Assembly: GCA_002632355.1 (NCBI GenBank)
Contig: NSJJ01000001.1
Location: forward strand, 281,835-345,834
DNA from: Sulfuricella denitrificans
GTDB taxonomy: Bacteria > Pseudomonadota > Gammaproteobacteria > Burkholderiales > Sulfuricellaceae
Direction: 5' to 3'
Length of the DNA stretch: 64,000 nucleotides
Position numbers and translations under genes: made by a program. The notes beneath the pieces are model-generated. The model had not been told where the DNA came from. It saw only the letters and a program-made list of their open reading frames with translations, and did no database searches. This document shows, piece by piece, positions 17,905-27,547 of the stretch (positions are counted from its first letter, which is position 1; the number at the start of each line of letters is the position of its first letter).

Positions 17905-18386
17905 AAATTGAAAAAAATTCTGTTGTATCGATTCGTTACGAACTGCGTAATAGCGATGGCGAAGTGCTGGAAAACAGCGAAGAAGCGGTCAGCTACCTTC
18001 ATGGCGGCTATGACGGCATTTTTCCGACCGTGGAAGAAGCGCTGCATGGCAAGGCGGTCGGCGAAGTTTGCGAAATTACATTGGAACCGGACCATGCTTT
18101 TGGCGAATACGATGCCGACCTGGTACGGATCGAGCCGCGCAGCCAGTTCCCCGATGACAAGCTGGAAGTGGGCATGCAGTTCGAAGGCGCTGCGGATGGC
18201 GAGGATGATGAGTGGATTCTCTACACCGTGACCGATGTGACCGATGACAAGGTGGTTGTGGATGGCAACCATCCGCTGGCCGGCCAGCGGCTCTTGTTCA
18301 AATGCGAAGTCACCGAAGTGCGTCCTGCCACTGAGGATGAAATCGCGCACGAGCACGCCCATGGCGAGCACGGGCATCATCACTAA
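17901..18386 (+). CDS. slyD: FKBP-type peptidyl-prolyl isomerase, SlyD-like
   Basis: SlyD-type proteins are cytoplasmic prolyl isomerases and chaperones with a metal-binding tail involved in nickel supply. The 161-residue protein has the split FKBP domain with an IF insert: VVSIRYELRNSDGEVLENS, YLHGGYDGIFPTVEEALHGK and VDGNHPLAGQRLLFKCEVTEV. The last residues are His-rich (EHAHGEHGHHH), fitting metal binding, though the tail is shorter than in E. coli SlyD. It is coupled to bcp (ATGA-type overlap). A dispersed repeat element begins right at its stop codon. Confidence 0.92.
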   Translation: MKIEKNSVVSIRYELRNSDGEVLENSEEAVSYLHGGYDGIFPTVEEALHGKAVGEVCEITLEPDHAFGEYDADLVRIEPRSQFPDDKLEVGMQFEGAADGEDDEWILYTVTDVTDDKVVVDGNHPLAGQRLLFKCEVTEVRPATEDEIAHEHAHGEHGHHH

Positions 18387-18498
18387 CCTCCTCAATCCCT
18401 TTGCAGGGAGGTAGACGGTTTGCGCCTCCCCGATCAGCCCCTCCCCTGATAAGGGGAAGATGGGTGGGGTTGGGAGGCCGGGAGGGGCTGGTTTTACC
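18385..18498. repeat. Dispersed intergenic inverted-repeat element, copy A
   Basis: GC-rich, C-run/G-run sequence fills the gap between the convergent slyD and mutS genes. It has a left arm (from 18385, overlapping the slyD stop) and a right arm with the 34-bp core at 18438-18471. The core differs from copy B (32815-32848) at three positions. Each arm contains its own short hairpin (CCCCT...AGGGG). Confidence 0.85.
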
Positions 18499-18500
18499 CC

Positions 18501-21206
18501 TCACCCCATTTTCTTCAGCCGGTAAACAAGCTCAAGGGCCGCCCTGGGGCTGAGTTCGTCCGGGTCAAGCTGTTTTAGTGCCTCAACTGCGGGGTGCTCA
18601 GCTTCCTCGATGGGCGCTGCAGCAAACAGGTCCTGCTGCGGGCTGGCTTCCAGTCCCTGTTGTTCCAGTTGCAGCAGCCTTTTTTTTGCCTGCTGGATCA
18701 CGCTGGCCGGCACCCCCGCCAGTTGGGCTACCTGCAGGCCATAGCTCTGGCTGGCCGGGCCTTCTTCCACGCTATGCAGAAAGACAATGCGGTCGCGGTG
18801 TTCCACGGCATCGAGATGCACGTTGGCAACCTGCCTGAATTCCTGTGCGAGCTGGGTCAGCTCGAAGTAGTGAGTGGCGAACAGGGTATGGCAGCGGGTC
18901 TTGCCGATCAGTTGGCGGGCGATGGCCCAGGCCAGCGCCAGACCGTCGAAAGTCGAAGTGCCGCGCCCGATTTCGTCCAGCAGCACCAGGCTGTTTTCCG
19001 TGGCGTTGTGCAGGATATTGGCGGTTTCCGTCATTTCCACCATGAAAGTGGAGCGTCCGCCCGCCAGATCGTCTGATGCGCCAATGCGGGTGAAAATCTG
19101 GTCGATCGGGCCGATGCGCGCACCCTGCGCCGGGACGAAACTGCCGCAGTAGGCCAGTAGCACGATCAGCGCCGTCTGGCGCATATAAGTCGATTTTCCA
19201 CCCATGTTGGGTCCGGTAATGAGCAGCATCTGGCGCGTGCGGGACAGCCGTGCATCGTTGGCAATGAAGTTGTCGGCCTGGTTTTCCACCACCAGGTGGC
19301 GGCCAGCCTGAATGTCGATGATTGCCTCGTCGCAGAATTCGGGCGCGCTCAGGTTCAGGGCGCCGGCGCGCTCGGCGAGGGCGGCCAGCACATCCAGCTC
19401 GGCTACCGTGGCGGCAATGGCCTGCAAAGTGGCCAGATGCGGCTGGAGCAGGTCCAGCAGGCCTTCATACAGCAGCTTCTCGCGCGCCAGCGCACGTTCC
19501 GAGGCGGACAGGGCCTTGTCCTCAAAGGTTTTCAGTTCGGGCGTGATGTAGCGCTCGGCATTTTTCAGCGTCTGACGGCGGCGGTAATCTTCCGGTACAT
19601 TATCTGCGTTGGCGCGGCTGACCTCAATGTAGAAACCGTGCACACGGTTATATTCGACCTTGAGATTGGCAATGCCGCTGCGTTCGCGCTCGCGGCTTTC
19701 CAGGTCCAGCAGGAAATCGCCGCAATTGCTCTGGATGGCGCGCAGCTCGTCCAGCTCGGCATCAAAGCCGGTGGCGATGACGCCGCCTTCGCGCAGCACA
19801 CTGCTGGGCTCGGGCATGATCGCCAGCCGCAAGGTATCGGTGATATGTTGTGGCGCTTCGGTGGCGAAATTGAGTTCCCTGAGGCGCGGGCTGTCGAGGC
19901 TGTTCAGGATGCCCTGCAACTGGGGCAGCAGCGCCAGGCTTTCACGTAATCCGGACAGGTCACGCGGTCGGGCGCTGCGCAAGGCGATACGGCCGGTGAT
20001 GCGCTCGATATCTGCGCACTGCCGCAGGATTTTGTGGATGCCCTGGTAGGGTGCAGCGCCGCCATCGCCAAGCAACGTGGCAATGGCGTCCTGACGGCCG
20101 CGCAGGATGGCATAGTCACGTAACGGATGGTGCAGCCAGTGGCGCAGTGCCCGGCTGCCCATGCCGGTGGCACAGGTATCGAGCATGGAGAGCAGGGTGG
20201 GTGAAGCTTCGCCACGCAAGGTCTCGCTGATTTCCAGATTGCGCCGCGCCGCAGCGTCGAGTAGCACATAGTCGTTCTCGCGCTCCACGCGCAGGCCCTG
20301 GATATGGGGCAGCTTGCCGCATTGCGTGGTCTGGGCATACTCCAGCAGTGCGCCGGCGGCGCTGATCGCCGGGTTCAGCCCGCTGCAGCCGAAGCCATCC
20401 AGGTCGCGGGTGCCGAACTGGCCTGTCAGCTTGCGCATGGCAGCGTCCGGATCGAATTGCCATGGCGCCAGCGGTTTGGTGGCGCACTTGGCATTGCCAA
20501 TGGCGTTATGGCTGAAACCATCCGGATGCAGGATTTCAGACGGACCGAGCCGTTCCAGTGTTGCCGCAAGCTGTTCCGGCGCCATTTCCATCAGGGTGAA
20601 GCGCCCGCTGGCCAGATTCAGCCAGGCAGCACCGAGCAGCGCCTTGTGAGCAGTGACTGCCAGCAGCAGGCTGTCGCGTTTGTCGTCGAGCAAGGCGGCA
20701 TCGGTGAGCGTGCCAGGCGTGATGATGCGCGCTACCCTGCGCTCCACCGGGCCTTTTGAAGTGGCTGGATCGCCCACCTGCTCGCAGATGGCGACCGCTT
20801 CTCCAAGCCTGACCAGTTTGGCGAGATATTGCTCGGCAGCGTGATAGGGAACGCCGGCCATTTTGATCGGTTCGCCAGCGGAAGCGCCACGGGTAGTGAG
20901 GGTAATGCCCAGAAGATGTGCAGCCCGTTCCGCGTCTTTGAAAAACAGCTCGTAAAAATCCCCCATGCGATAAAACAGCAGCATGCCGGGATGTTCGGCC
21001 TTGATGCGCAGGTACTGCTGCATCATGGGCGTGTGTTTTTCAATTAGAGGCGAATTGGCTTGTATTGTTTTTTCTGGCAATTTGTTACGACTTTCATGGA
21101 TTGATATCGCCTCTGAAAAACCGGACTGGTGATTCGAAAGACCCACTGGCCTAAATATTAAGGGATATTTTATCTGAACTGCAGCTTCAAAAGCAGAAAT
21201 GAACAT
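18501..21206 (-). CDS. mutS: DNA mismatch repair protein MutS
   Basis: MutS recognises mismatches and, with MutL, starts mismatch repair. Visible are the mismatch-binding motif [11 protein letters not shown], the connector and lever domains, and the ABC-type ATPase with Walker [14 protein letters not shown], Walker [17 protein letters not shown] and the [10 protein letters not shown] switch. The C-terminal [19 protein letters not shown] tail is present. The frame allows 901 residues from the ATG at 21206, about 40-60 more than usual; conserved sequence begins only at [10 protein letters not shown] (residue 57). A TTG at 21080 would give the usual length of about 859 but has no ribosome binding site, so the true start is uncertain. 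Confidence 0.97.
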   Translation of the reverse strand: MFISAFEAAVQIKYPLIFRPVGLSNHQSGFSEAISIHESRNKLPEKTIQANSPLIEKHTPMMQQYLRIKAEHPGMLLFYRMGDFYELFFKDAERAAHLLGITLTTRGASAGEPIKMAGVPYHAAEQYLAKLVRLGEAVAICEQVGDPATSKGPVERRVARIITPGTLTDAALLDDKRDSLLLAVTAHKALLGAAWLNLASGRFTLMEMAPEQLAATLERLGPSEILHPDGFSHNAIGNAKCATKPLAPWQFDPDAAMRKLTGQFGTRDLDGFGCSGLNPAISAAGALLEYAQTTQCGKLPHIQGLRVERENDYVLLDAAARRNLEISETLRGEASPTLLSMLDTCATGMGSRALRHWLHHPLRDYAILRGRQDAIATLLGDGGAAPYQGIHKILRQCADIERITGRIALRSARPRDLSGLRESLALLPQLQGILNSLDSPRLRELNFATEAPQHITDTLRLAIMPEPSSVLREGGVIATGFDAELDELRAIQSNCGDFLLDLESRERERSGIANLKVEYNRVHGFYIEVSRANADNVPEDYRRRQTLKNAERYITPELKTFEDKALSASERALAREKLLYEGLLDLLQPHLATLQAIAATVAELDVLAALAERAGALNLSAPEFCDEAIIDIQAGRHLVVENQADNFIANDARLSRTRQMLLITGPNMGGKSTYMRQTALIVLLAYCGSFVPAQGARIGPIDQIFTRIGASDDLAGGRSTFMVEMTETANILHNATENSLVLLDEIGRGTSTFDGLALAWAIARQLIGKTRCHTLFATHYFELTQLAQEFRQVANVHLDAVEHRDRIVFLHSVEEGPASQSYGLQVAQLAGVPASVIQQAKKRLLQLEQQGLEASPQQDLFAAAPIEEAEHPAVEALKQLDPDELSPRAALELVYRLKKMG

Positions 21207-21421
21207 CCGTCACGATCTTGTGCACCAGGGCGGTGTACGCTTGCCTGTGGTGATTGGCTCGGTTATCGTAAACATCGTTTGCTACTTCGACTTGGGCTAT
21301 ACCCAGAGTGTATGAAAGCGTATTCCATGAAGGAGTTTGGATTATGCGCCCGTCAAATCGTCTGCGAAACGGGCCATATTTCATGCGCTCAAGGAATTGG
21401 CTTTTTTGTAGGGAGGCGGGG

Positions 21422-22555
21422 ATGAAAATTGAACAGCGTTACTGGACCGAAGGCGAGGGCTGGCAGCTGGAAGGCAGCGGAAACCTGGAAGGGGCAGCAG
21501 ACTGGGTGCTGGTGTTCGGCGGCAGTGATGCGGCACGCGAGGCAACCTGTCTGGAGGAACTCAGGCAATACTACCCTGATGCGCTGGTCATGGGATGTTC
21601 GACTGCTGGAGAGATCTGCGGCACACGCGTGCGGGACGATTCCATCGTGGCGACCGCAGTGCATTTCGAACACTCCCATATTCAGCCGGCCGGGATCGAT
21701 ATCACCGATGCGGGCGAAAGTCACGATGCTGGCAAACGCCTGGCATTGTCGTTGTCCCATGAGGGTCTGGTTCATGTGCTGGTGCTGTCGGACGGCCTTC
21801 GGGTAAACGGCAGCGAACTGGCGCGCGGCTTGCGCGAGAACCTGCCGCAAGGGGTGGCGGTGACAGGCGGGCTGGCCGGCGACGGCGGGCGTTTCGCGCA
21901 CACCCTGGTATGCGCAGGAGGCAAAGCGGCGGAAGGCCGGATCGCGGCGCTGGGTTTTTACGGTGATCGCCTCAGGGTGGGTTACGGTTCCCTGGGCGGC
22001 TGGGATACGTTCGGTACGGAACGTCTGATCACAAAATCGAAAGGGAATGTCCTGTACGAACTGGACGGAGAGTCCGCGCTGACGCTGTACAAGAAATATC
22101 TGGGCGAACATGCGGCCGGGTTGCCTGCCACCGCCTTGCTATTCCCCCTGGCCTTGCGCGGTGAGCAGGGCGATCTGGTGCGCACGGTGCTGGGCGTCGA
22201 CGAGGCTGAACAAAGCATGACTTTTGCAGGAGATATGCCAGAAGGCACCTATGCCCGCCTGATGAAAGCCAATTTTGACCGCCTGGTGGATGGTGCGAGT
22301 GGTGCAGCCGGCGTCAGCCATGAAATGCTGAACGGCTCGTCACCAGATCTGGCAATTCTGATCAGTTGCGTGGGGCGCAAGCTGGTGCTGAAGCAACGCA
22401 TCGAGGAAGAGGTTGAAGGCGTACGTGAGGTGCTGGGCGAACATGCAGTCTTGACGGGATTCTATTCCTACGGCGAGATATGTCCTCACGATGCGATCAC
22501 CCGTTGCGAACTGCACAACCAGACCATGACAATTACTACGTTTTCGGAAAATTAA
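21422..22555 (+). CDS. FIST domain signal-sensing protein
   Basis: FIST (FIST_N plus FIST_C) domains are predicted sensors that bind small ligands, probably amino acids, in signal transduction proteins. I start at 21422 (MKIEQRYWTEG, 377 residues), where GGGAGG lies 6 bp upstream. A second in-frame ATG at 21344 also has a good AAGGAG site 8 bp upstream and would add 26 residues. The N-terminal half carries DWVLVFGGSDAAREATCLEE, LVMGCSTAGEICGTRVRDDS and VTGGLAGDGGRF; the C-terminal half carries ISCVGRKLVLKQRIEEEVEG and LTGFYSYGEICP, both typical of FIST. There is no signal peptide. It lies 3 bp before a histidine kinase gene, so the two probably work together. Confidence 0.9.
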   Translation: MKIEQRYWTEGEGWQLEGSGNLEGAADWVLVFGGSDAAREATCLEELRQYYPDALVMGCSTAGEICGTRVRDDSIVATAVHFEHSHIQPAGIDITDAGESHDAGKRLALSLSHEGLVHVLVLSDGLRVNGSELARGLRENLPQGVAVTGGLAGDGGRFAHTLVCAGGKAAEGRIAALGFYGDRLRVGYGSLGGWDTFGTERLITKSKGNVLYELDGESALTLYKKYLGEHAAGLPATALLFPLALRGEQGDLVRTVLGVDEAEQSMTFAGDMPEGTYARLMKANFDRLVDGASGAAGVSHEMLNGSSPDLAILISCVGRKLVLKQRIEEEVEGVREVLGEHAVLTGFYSYGEICPHDAITRCELHNQTMTITTFSEN

Positions 22556-22558
22556 GTC

Positions 22559-24022
22559 ATGCATCGTTTGCTCGAACGCCAGATCAAACGTTTTTTCGGT
22601 GACAAATCTGCTTTGCCGCCAGACTGGGAACCGTTTCTGGCCGCAGTGGGCGATGCCTATGTGAGTGCAGATACTGACCGCATCATGATCGAGCGTTCGC
22701 TGGATCTGATGTCGCGGGAACTGACCGATCGTAATGCCGAATTGCGCGAGGAACTGACTGAGCGGCAACGTGCCGAGACCAGGCTGGAATACCTGCTGTC
22801 GCTGTTGGGCGCCACCCTGGAATCGACTGCCGACGGGATTCTTGCGCTAGATACGAATTCACGGATCATGCGCTTCAATCAGCGTTTCACGGATATGTGG
22901 TGCGTGCCGGATGCGATCATCGCTTTCTGGACCCATGATGCCCTGATTGAGCACATGTTGGGTCAGATTTGCGAGCCGGCGGCGTTTATGGAGAAGCTGG
23001 ATTATCTCTGCCATCACCCCGAGGCGGAGTGCTACGACACTTTCGAGTGCACGGACGGCCGGGTGATCGAGCGCTATTCATTGCCACATCCCCTCGGGGC
23101 GGGCAGCGTCGGCAGGGTGCTGAGCTTCCGTGATATCACCGCGCGCCGGCTGGCAGATGAGGCGCTGCAGCGCGAAAAAGAAGAACAGAAGGCTCTGATC
23201 AAAAAACTGGAACAGGCGCACAATCAGTTGCTGCAATCCGAAAAAATGGCTTCCATCGGCCAGCTGGCGGCGGGCGTGGCGCATGAGATCAATAATCCCA
23301 TCGGCTACGTTTATTCAAACATTGGCAGCCTGGAGCAATATATCCAGCAATTGTTTCAGGTGACCAATGCCTACGAGCGCGCGGAATCCGCCCTGACCGA
23401 TCCGCAGTTGCTGAAGAGCATCCGTGCCGCGAAGCAGAGCTCGGACTGGGAATATCTCAAGAAGGATGTATTCGACCTTTTACACGAGTCATCCGAGGGC
23501 ATCGTGCGTGTAAAGCGGATCGTGCAGGACCTCAAGGACTTCTCCCATGTGGATGGAGTGGAATGGCAGTGGGTCGATTTGCACAAGGGCATCAACAGCA
23601 CGCTCAACGTGGTCAACAATGAAATCAAGTACAACGCAGTAGTGGTCAAGGAATACGGCGAAATTCCAGAAGTGGAATGCCTCGCCTCGCAACTCAACCA
23701 GGTATTCATGAACATGCTGGTCAATGCCTCCCATGCGATCGGCGAGAACGGGAACGGCAGGATCACAATTCGTACCGGGATAAAAGATGAAATGGTGCAG
23801 ATCGAGTTTTCCGATACTGGCAAGGGCATCTCACCCGAGAACCTGACACGCATCTTCGATCCTTTTTTTACCACCAAGCCGGTAGGCAAGGGCACCGGCT
23901 TGGGCTTGTCACTCTCCTATGGCATCATCGAAAAACACCACGGCAGGATCGAGGTGGAAAGCGAAGTCGGCAAAGGGACGACTTTCAGGATTCTGATCCC
24001 GGTGCGGCAGGAGCCAGCATAA
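22559..24022 (+). CDS. PAS-domain sensor histidine kinase
   Basis: This cytoplasmic kinase (487 residues, no membrane segment) most likely relays a signal sensed by the FIST protein encoded upstream. It has an N-terminal helical linker with a coiled coil (residues 40-80), a PAS domain at about residues 78-195 (LESTADGILALDTNSRIMRF), and a transmitter with the phospho-accepting His242 in AAGVAHEINNP. The ATPase domain shows the N box (NQVFMNMLVNASHAI), G1 (DTGKGI) and F/G2 boxes (IFDPFFTTKPVGKGTGLGL). The class is that of NtrB-like kinases. No response regulator gene lies next to it. Confidence 0.93.
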   Translation: MHRLLERQIKRFFGDKSALPPDWEPFLAAVGDAYVSADTDRIMIERSLDLMSRELTDRNAELREELTERQRAETRLEYLLSLLGATLESTADGILALDTNSRIMRFNQRFTDMWCVPDAIIAFWTHDALIEHMLGQICEPAAFMEKLDYLCHHPEAECYDTFECTDGRVIERYSLPHPLGAGSVGRVLSFRDITARRLADEALQREKEEQKALIKKLEQAHNQLLQSEKMASIGQLAAGVAHEINNPIGYVYSNIGSLEQYIQQLFQVTNAYERAESALTDPQLLKSIRAAKQSSDWEYLKKDVFDLLHESSEGIVRVKRIVQDLKDFSHVDGVEWQWVDLHKGINSTLNVVNNEIKYNAVVVKEYGEIPEVECLASQLNQVFMNMLVNASHAIGENGNGRITIRTGIKDEMVQIEFSDTGKGISPENLTRIFDPFFTTKPVGKGTGLGLSLSYGIIEKHHGRIEVESEVGKGTTFRILIPVRQEPA

Positions 24023-24106
24023 CATTCCCTTCGTGTCCGCACCTTCCCTGCCGGATGGCAGCGAATTGACGCGCATGCAGGTAGAATGTCACCTTTTCAC
24101 AAACGC

Positions 24107-24919
24107 ATGAATTTCATGATGCTGATCAATGGCATTCCCGTGGATGCCGTTTCTGCCAATGACCGGGGCCTGCTGTATGGCGATGGCGTGTTCCGTACCC
24201 TGAAAAGGGAAGGGGGCCTCTCACGCTGCTGGCCGAGGCACTATGCAAAGCTGGCGCATGATTGTGCCGCGCTCGGTTTGCGCTGTCCGGATGCGGCAAC
24301 GCTGGCGTTTGAGCTGGCGCAACTGCCGCCGGACTGCGTGGCCAAGATCATCGTCACCCGCGGGCCGGGCGCGCGGGGATATGCCATAGCGGCGGATGTT
24401 CTGCCGACGCGCATCGTGACCGCCAGTGCTTTGCCCGGTTATCCCGAGAGCCATTGTTCGAGCGGGGTGAAGGCGCATCTGTGCAAGCTGCGCCTGTCCT
24501 CGCAGCCCCGTCTGGCGGGGATCAAGCACCTCAACCGGCTGGAAAACGTGCTGGCGCGCATGGAATGGGACGATGCGTCGGTGGCCGAGGGCCTGCTGCT
24601 AGACGAGGCCGGCAGCGTCATCGAGGGTACCATGAGCAATGTGTTCGCGTGGCAGGGCGGCGTGCTGCATACCCCGGATCTGAGCCGATGTGGCGTGGCG
24701 GGCGTGCAGCGTGACCGCATTCTTTTCCTGGCCGCGGAACTGGGCCTGTCCGTAGCGGTTGCACCGCTTGAGCTGGATGAGCTGATGGCGGCGGATGAGG
24801 TGCTGCTGAGCAATAGTGTGATCGGGCTGTGGCAAGTACGGGAATTCAATGGCCGGGTGTGGCAGGGGGGCGAGATTGGCGCCCGCTTGAGACCGTTGCT
24901 GGAACGGCGGGATGATTAA
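24107..24919 (+). CDS. pabC: Aminodeoxychorismate lyase
   Basis: PabC is a PLP-dependent fold-type IV lyase that turns aminodeoxychorismate into p-aminobenzoate for folate. The ATG chosen at 24107 gives 270 residues; ATG codons at 24116 and 24119 (MLINGIPVDAVSANDRG) are equally plausible, and no strong ribosome binding site decides. Signature segments are NDRGLLYGDGVFRTL, the PLP lysine in GIKHLNRLENVLAR, EGTMSNVFAW and LLSNSVIGLWQVR. Related enzymes such as branched-chain aminotransferase have the same fold, but the pabC-mltG-tmk-holB order favours PabC. Confidence 0.93.
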   Translation: MNFMMLINGIPVDAVSANDRGLLYGDGVFRTLKREGGLSRCWPRHYAKLAHDCAALGLRCPDAATLAFELAQLPPDCVAKIIVTRGPGARGYAIAADVLPTRIVTASALPGYPESHCSSGVKAHLCKLRLSSQPRLAGIKHLNRLENVLARMEWDDASVAEGLLLDEAGSVIEGTMSNVFAWQGGVLHTPDLSRCGVAGVQRDRILFLAAELGLSVAVAPLELDELMAADEVLLSNSVIGLWQVREFNGRVWQGGEIGARLRPLLERRDD

Positions 24920-25916
24920 GCGACTGCTTCGGCTTGCTGTGCTGCTGGGGGGGCTTTCCGCCGGGTGGTCGATCTATTTTGCCGTTACGCCGCTGCAATT
25001 GCCGGATACACCTTACGGCTTCACTCTCAAGCATGGCAGCTCCCTGCGCAGCGTGGCTCGCCAGCTGGTGGATGCCGGTATTCTGAAAGAACCGTGGAGT
25101 TTCACCGTGCTGGTGCGCGTGCTCGGCAAGGCTGGAGAGCTCAAGGCCGGCAATTATTATCTGGAAAACAACCCCACGCCGCTGCAGCTGTTCCACATGA
25201 TCACACGGGGCGATGTCAGCCAGAGCGAGATCGCCCTGATCGAAGGCTGGAATTTCAGGCGCATGCGTCAGGCGCTCAATGAGCACGAGGCGATTCGCCA
25301 CGACTCGGCGCAAATGAGCGAGGCAGATATCCTGGAAAAGATCGGCGCCAGTGAAACCGTGGCGGAAGGGTTGTTCTTTCCTGATACCTACTATTTCAGC
25401 AGCGGCATGAGCGACCTGGGCATTCTCCGACGGGCCTATCAGGCGATGCAAAAACGCCTTGCCGGTGCCTGGGAGGAACGGGACCCCCTCCTGCCCTACA
25501 ATACGCCTTATGAAGCCCTGATCATGGCTTCCATCATCGAGAAGGAAACGGGGCAGGCGAGTGAACGGCCAATGATCGCCGGGGTGTTCATCAACCGCTT
25601 GCGCATCAATATGCGCCTGCAGACCGATCCCACTGTAATTTATGGCCTGGGCGACAGTTTCGACGGCAATCTGCGCCGCGCCGACCTGCTGGCGGACACG
25701 TCGTATAATACCTACACCCGCTCCGGCCTGCCGCCGGGGCCGATCGCCATGCCGGGCTGGGGGTCGATCCAGGCGGCGGTGCACCCCGCAACGACCAAGG
25801 CGCTGTATTTTGTCGGCAAGGGCAATGGCACGCACAAGTTTTCCAGCAGCCTGGAAGAGCACAATCTGGCGGTGGCGCGCTATCAGTTGAATCGCAAATC
25901 GGGAGCAAAAAATTAA
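24912..25916 (+). CDS. mltG: Endolytic murein transglycosylase MltG
   Basis: MltG cleaves nascent glycan strands at the inner membrane and ends peptidoglycan chains. The 334-residue protein has one N-terminal membrane segment (residues 5-25), a LysM-like domain, and the YceG domain with the catalytic Glu in [13 protein letters not shown], followed by [18 protein letters not shown] and [20 protein letters not shown]. It overlaps pabC by 8 bp. Its TAA stop shares its first base with the probable ATT start of tmk. Confidence 0.97.
   Translation: MIKRLLRLAVLLGGLSAGWSIYFAVTPLQLPDTPYGFTLKHGSSLRSVARQLVDAGILKEPWSFTVLVRVLGKAGELKAGNYYLENNPTPLQLFHMITRGDVSQSEIALIEGWNFRRMRQALNEHEAIRHDSAQMSEADILEKIGASETVAEGLFFPDTYYFSSGMSDLGILRRAYQAMQKRLAGAWEERDPLLPYNTPYEALIMASIIEKETGQASERPMIAGVFINRLRINMRLQTDPTVIYGLGDSFDGNLRRADLLADTSYNTYTRSGLPPGPIAMPGWGSIQAAVHPATTKALYFVGKGNGTHKFSSSLEEHNLAVARYQLNRKSGAKN
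25901..25914 (+). promoter_or_regulatory. Ribosome binding site and ATT start of tmk
   Basis: GGGAG (25901-25905), a six-base A-rich spacer and ATT (25912-25914) form a normal initiation region except for the codon. The site lies within the last codons of mltG, so translation is probably coupled to mltG. Confidence 0.7.
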
Positions 25917-26517
25917 AGGCAAATTCATTACGCTGGAAGGCATCGACGGGGCGGGCAAAAGCACTCATCTCGAGTGGCTGGCCGAGACCCTGATGCAGCG
26001 CGGGCGGGAAGTCGTGGTCACGCGGGAACCGGGCGGCACCCCGCTGGGTGAGACATTGCGCGGTCTGCTGCTCAATCACGCCATGCACCTCGAGACCGAG
26101 GCGCTGCTGATGTTCGCCTCGCGGCGCGAGCATCTGGCGCAGGTCATCCTGCCTGCGCTTGAAGCCGGGAAATGGGTTATTTCCGACCGCTTCACCGATG
26201 CCAGTTTTGCCTACCAGGGTGGCGGGCGCGGTATCGACGGGACGCGTCTGCGCATTCTGGAGGACTGGGTGCAGCAGGGTCTGCAGCCGGACCTGACCCT
26301 GCTCTTCGATGTGCCGCTGGAAGTGGCGCGGCAGCGGCTTGCCGCCAGTGTCACGCTGGATCGTTTCGAGCAGGAAAAACAGGATTTCTTCCAGCGTGTG
26401 CGCCAGGCTTACCTCGCTCGCGCGGCACAGTTCCCGGAGCGCATTCGCGTCATCGATTCGACCCGGACCGTAGCGCAAATTCGCACGGAACTGGAAACCC
26501 TGATTGACGGACTGTAA
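25912..26517 (+). CDS. tmk: Thymidylate kinase with probable AUU start
   Basis: Tmk phosphorylates dTMP to dTDP. The frame encodes [20 protein letters not shown], so the P-loop GIDGAGKS starts at about residue 10, and [29 protein letters not shown] and [14 protein letters not shown] follow; the family length of about 205 is met with 201 residues. No ATG, GTG or TTG occurs between the in-frame stop at 25888-25890 and the P-loop. The best start is ATT at 25912, with GGGAG at 25901-25905 six bases upstream. Starting at the first ATG (25993) would delete the P-loop. The T of ATT is also the T of the mltG stop TAA, so a simple miscall of ATG is unlikely. Confidence 0.9.
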   Translation: MKGKFITLEGIDGAGKSTHLEWLAETLMQRGREVVVTREPGGTPLGETLRGLLLNHAMHLETEALLMFASRREHLAQVILPALEAGKWVISDRFTDASFAYQGGGRGIDGTRLRILEDWVQQGLQPDLTLLFDVPLEVARQRLAASVTLDRFEQEKQDFFQRVRQAYLARAAQFPERIRVIDSTRTVAQIRTELETLIDGL

Positions 26518-26521
26518 ACCC

Positions 26522-27547
26522 ATGGCGATTTATCCCTGGCAACTGGACCTCTGGCGCCAGATCCACGCGATGCGCCAGAATCTTTCTCACGCCCTGCTGC
26601 TTCAGGGGCGCAAGGGCGTGGGCAAGCTCGAATTTGCGCGCGCCCTTGCCCGGGGCATGCTATGTGAAACGCCCTTGCCTTCCGGTGAAGGATGCGGCAA
26701 ATGTCTGGCCTGTGGCTGGTTCGAGCAGGGAAATCACCCCGATTTCCGCAGCGTCGAACCCGAGGCGCTGACAGAAGCCGAAGATGAAAAGCCAGCCAAG
26801 GGCAAGAAGCCCAGCCAGGAAATCAAGATCGAGCAGATTCGTGAACTGGCCGGTCTGGTCAGTCTCAGCACGCATCGCAACGGCATGCGCGTGATCCTGA
26901 TCCATCCCGCTGAAGCGATGAACACCAATGCAGCCAATGCCCTGCTGAAAACTTTGGAAGAGCCGCCGCCGCACACCTTGATCATGCTCGTGTCGCATCA
27001 GGCGCAATCCCTGCTGCCCACGGTGCGCAGCCGCTGTCTCAAGCTGGCTTTCCCGGTGCCGCCACTGGAGCAGTCCATGGAATGGCTGCGCCAGCAAGGC
27101 GTAGCTGAACCGGCACCCTTTCTGGCGCAGGCCGGCTATGCGCCCCTGGCGGCACGGGATCTGACGCTGGACGAGCTGCAGGAACTGCGCCAGGGCTTTC
27201 TTTCCCAGTTGGCCCGCCCCCAGACACTTGATCCCATCGTGCTGGCGGAAAAAAGCGAGAAACTGGATTTGTCCAACATGGTGAAGTGGCTGCAGCAATG
27301 GCTTTATGATCTGATTGGCTGCCGACTGAGCGGAATTATCCGCTATCAGCCGGATTTTGCCGCCGAAATCCGAACCCTGGCCCCCCGTTTTCCCTTGCAG
27401 GCGGCCCTGACCTTTCAGAAAGAACTGCTGGAAGCGCAAAAAATTGTGCATCATCCATTGAACACGCAGTTGTTTCTCGAGCAATTATTGTTATCCTATA
27501 GGCAGTTAATGAACCCGACTGAGTCCGACTATGTCAGAACCCGGTAG
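26522..27547 (+). CDS. holB: DNA polymerase III delta' subunit
   Basis: HolB is the delta' stator of the clamp loader that puts the beta clamp onto DNA. The start is the ATG at 26522 (MAIYPWQLDLW), four bases after the tmk stop; an upstream TTG lies in tmk. The 341-residue sequence shows LSHALLLQGRKGVGKLEF, a zinc-binding cluster GCGKCLACGWFEQGNHPDF near residues 59-77, IEQIRELAGLVSLSTHRNGM, and the SRC motif in LLPTVRSRCLKL. It overlaps pilZ by 17 bp, a gene order common to many gamma- and betaproteobacteria. Confidence 0.96.
   Translation: MAIYPWQLDLWRQIHAMRQNLSHALLLQGRKGVGKLEFARALARGMLCETPLPSGEGCGKCLACGWFEQGNHPDFRSVEPEALTEAEDEKPAKGKKPSQEIKIEQIRELAGLVSLSTHRNGMRVILIHPAEAMNTNAANALLKTLEEPPPHTLIMLVSHQAQSLLPTVRSRCLKLAFPVPPLEQSMEWLRQQGVAEPAPFLAQAGYAPLAARDLTLDELQELRQGFLSQLARPQTLDPIVLAEKSEKLDLSNMVKWLQQWLYDLIGCRLSGIIRYQPDFAAEIRTLAPRFPLQAALTFQKELLEAQKIVHHPLNTQLFLEQLLLSYRQLMNPTESDYVRTR

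Noticed and set aside
21187..21384. 65-codon minus-strand open frame between mutS and the FIST gene
   Set aside because: It has no ribosome binding site and overlaps the upstream initiation region of the FIST gene and the mutS start region.
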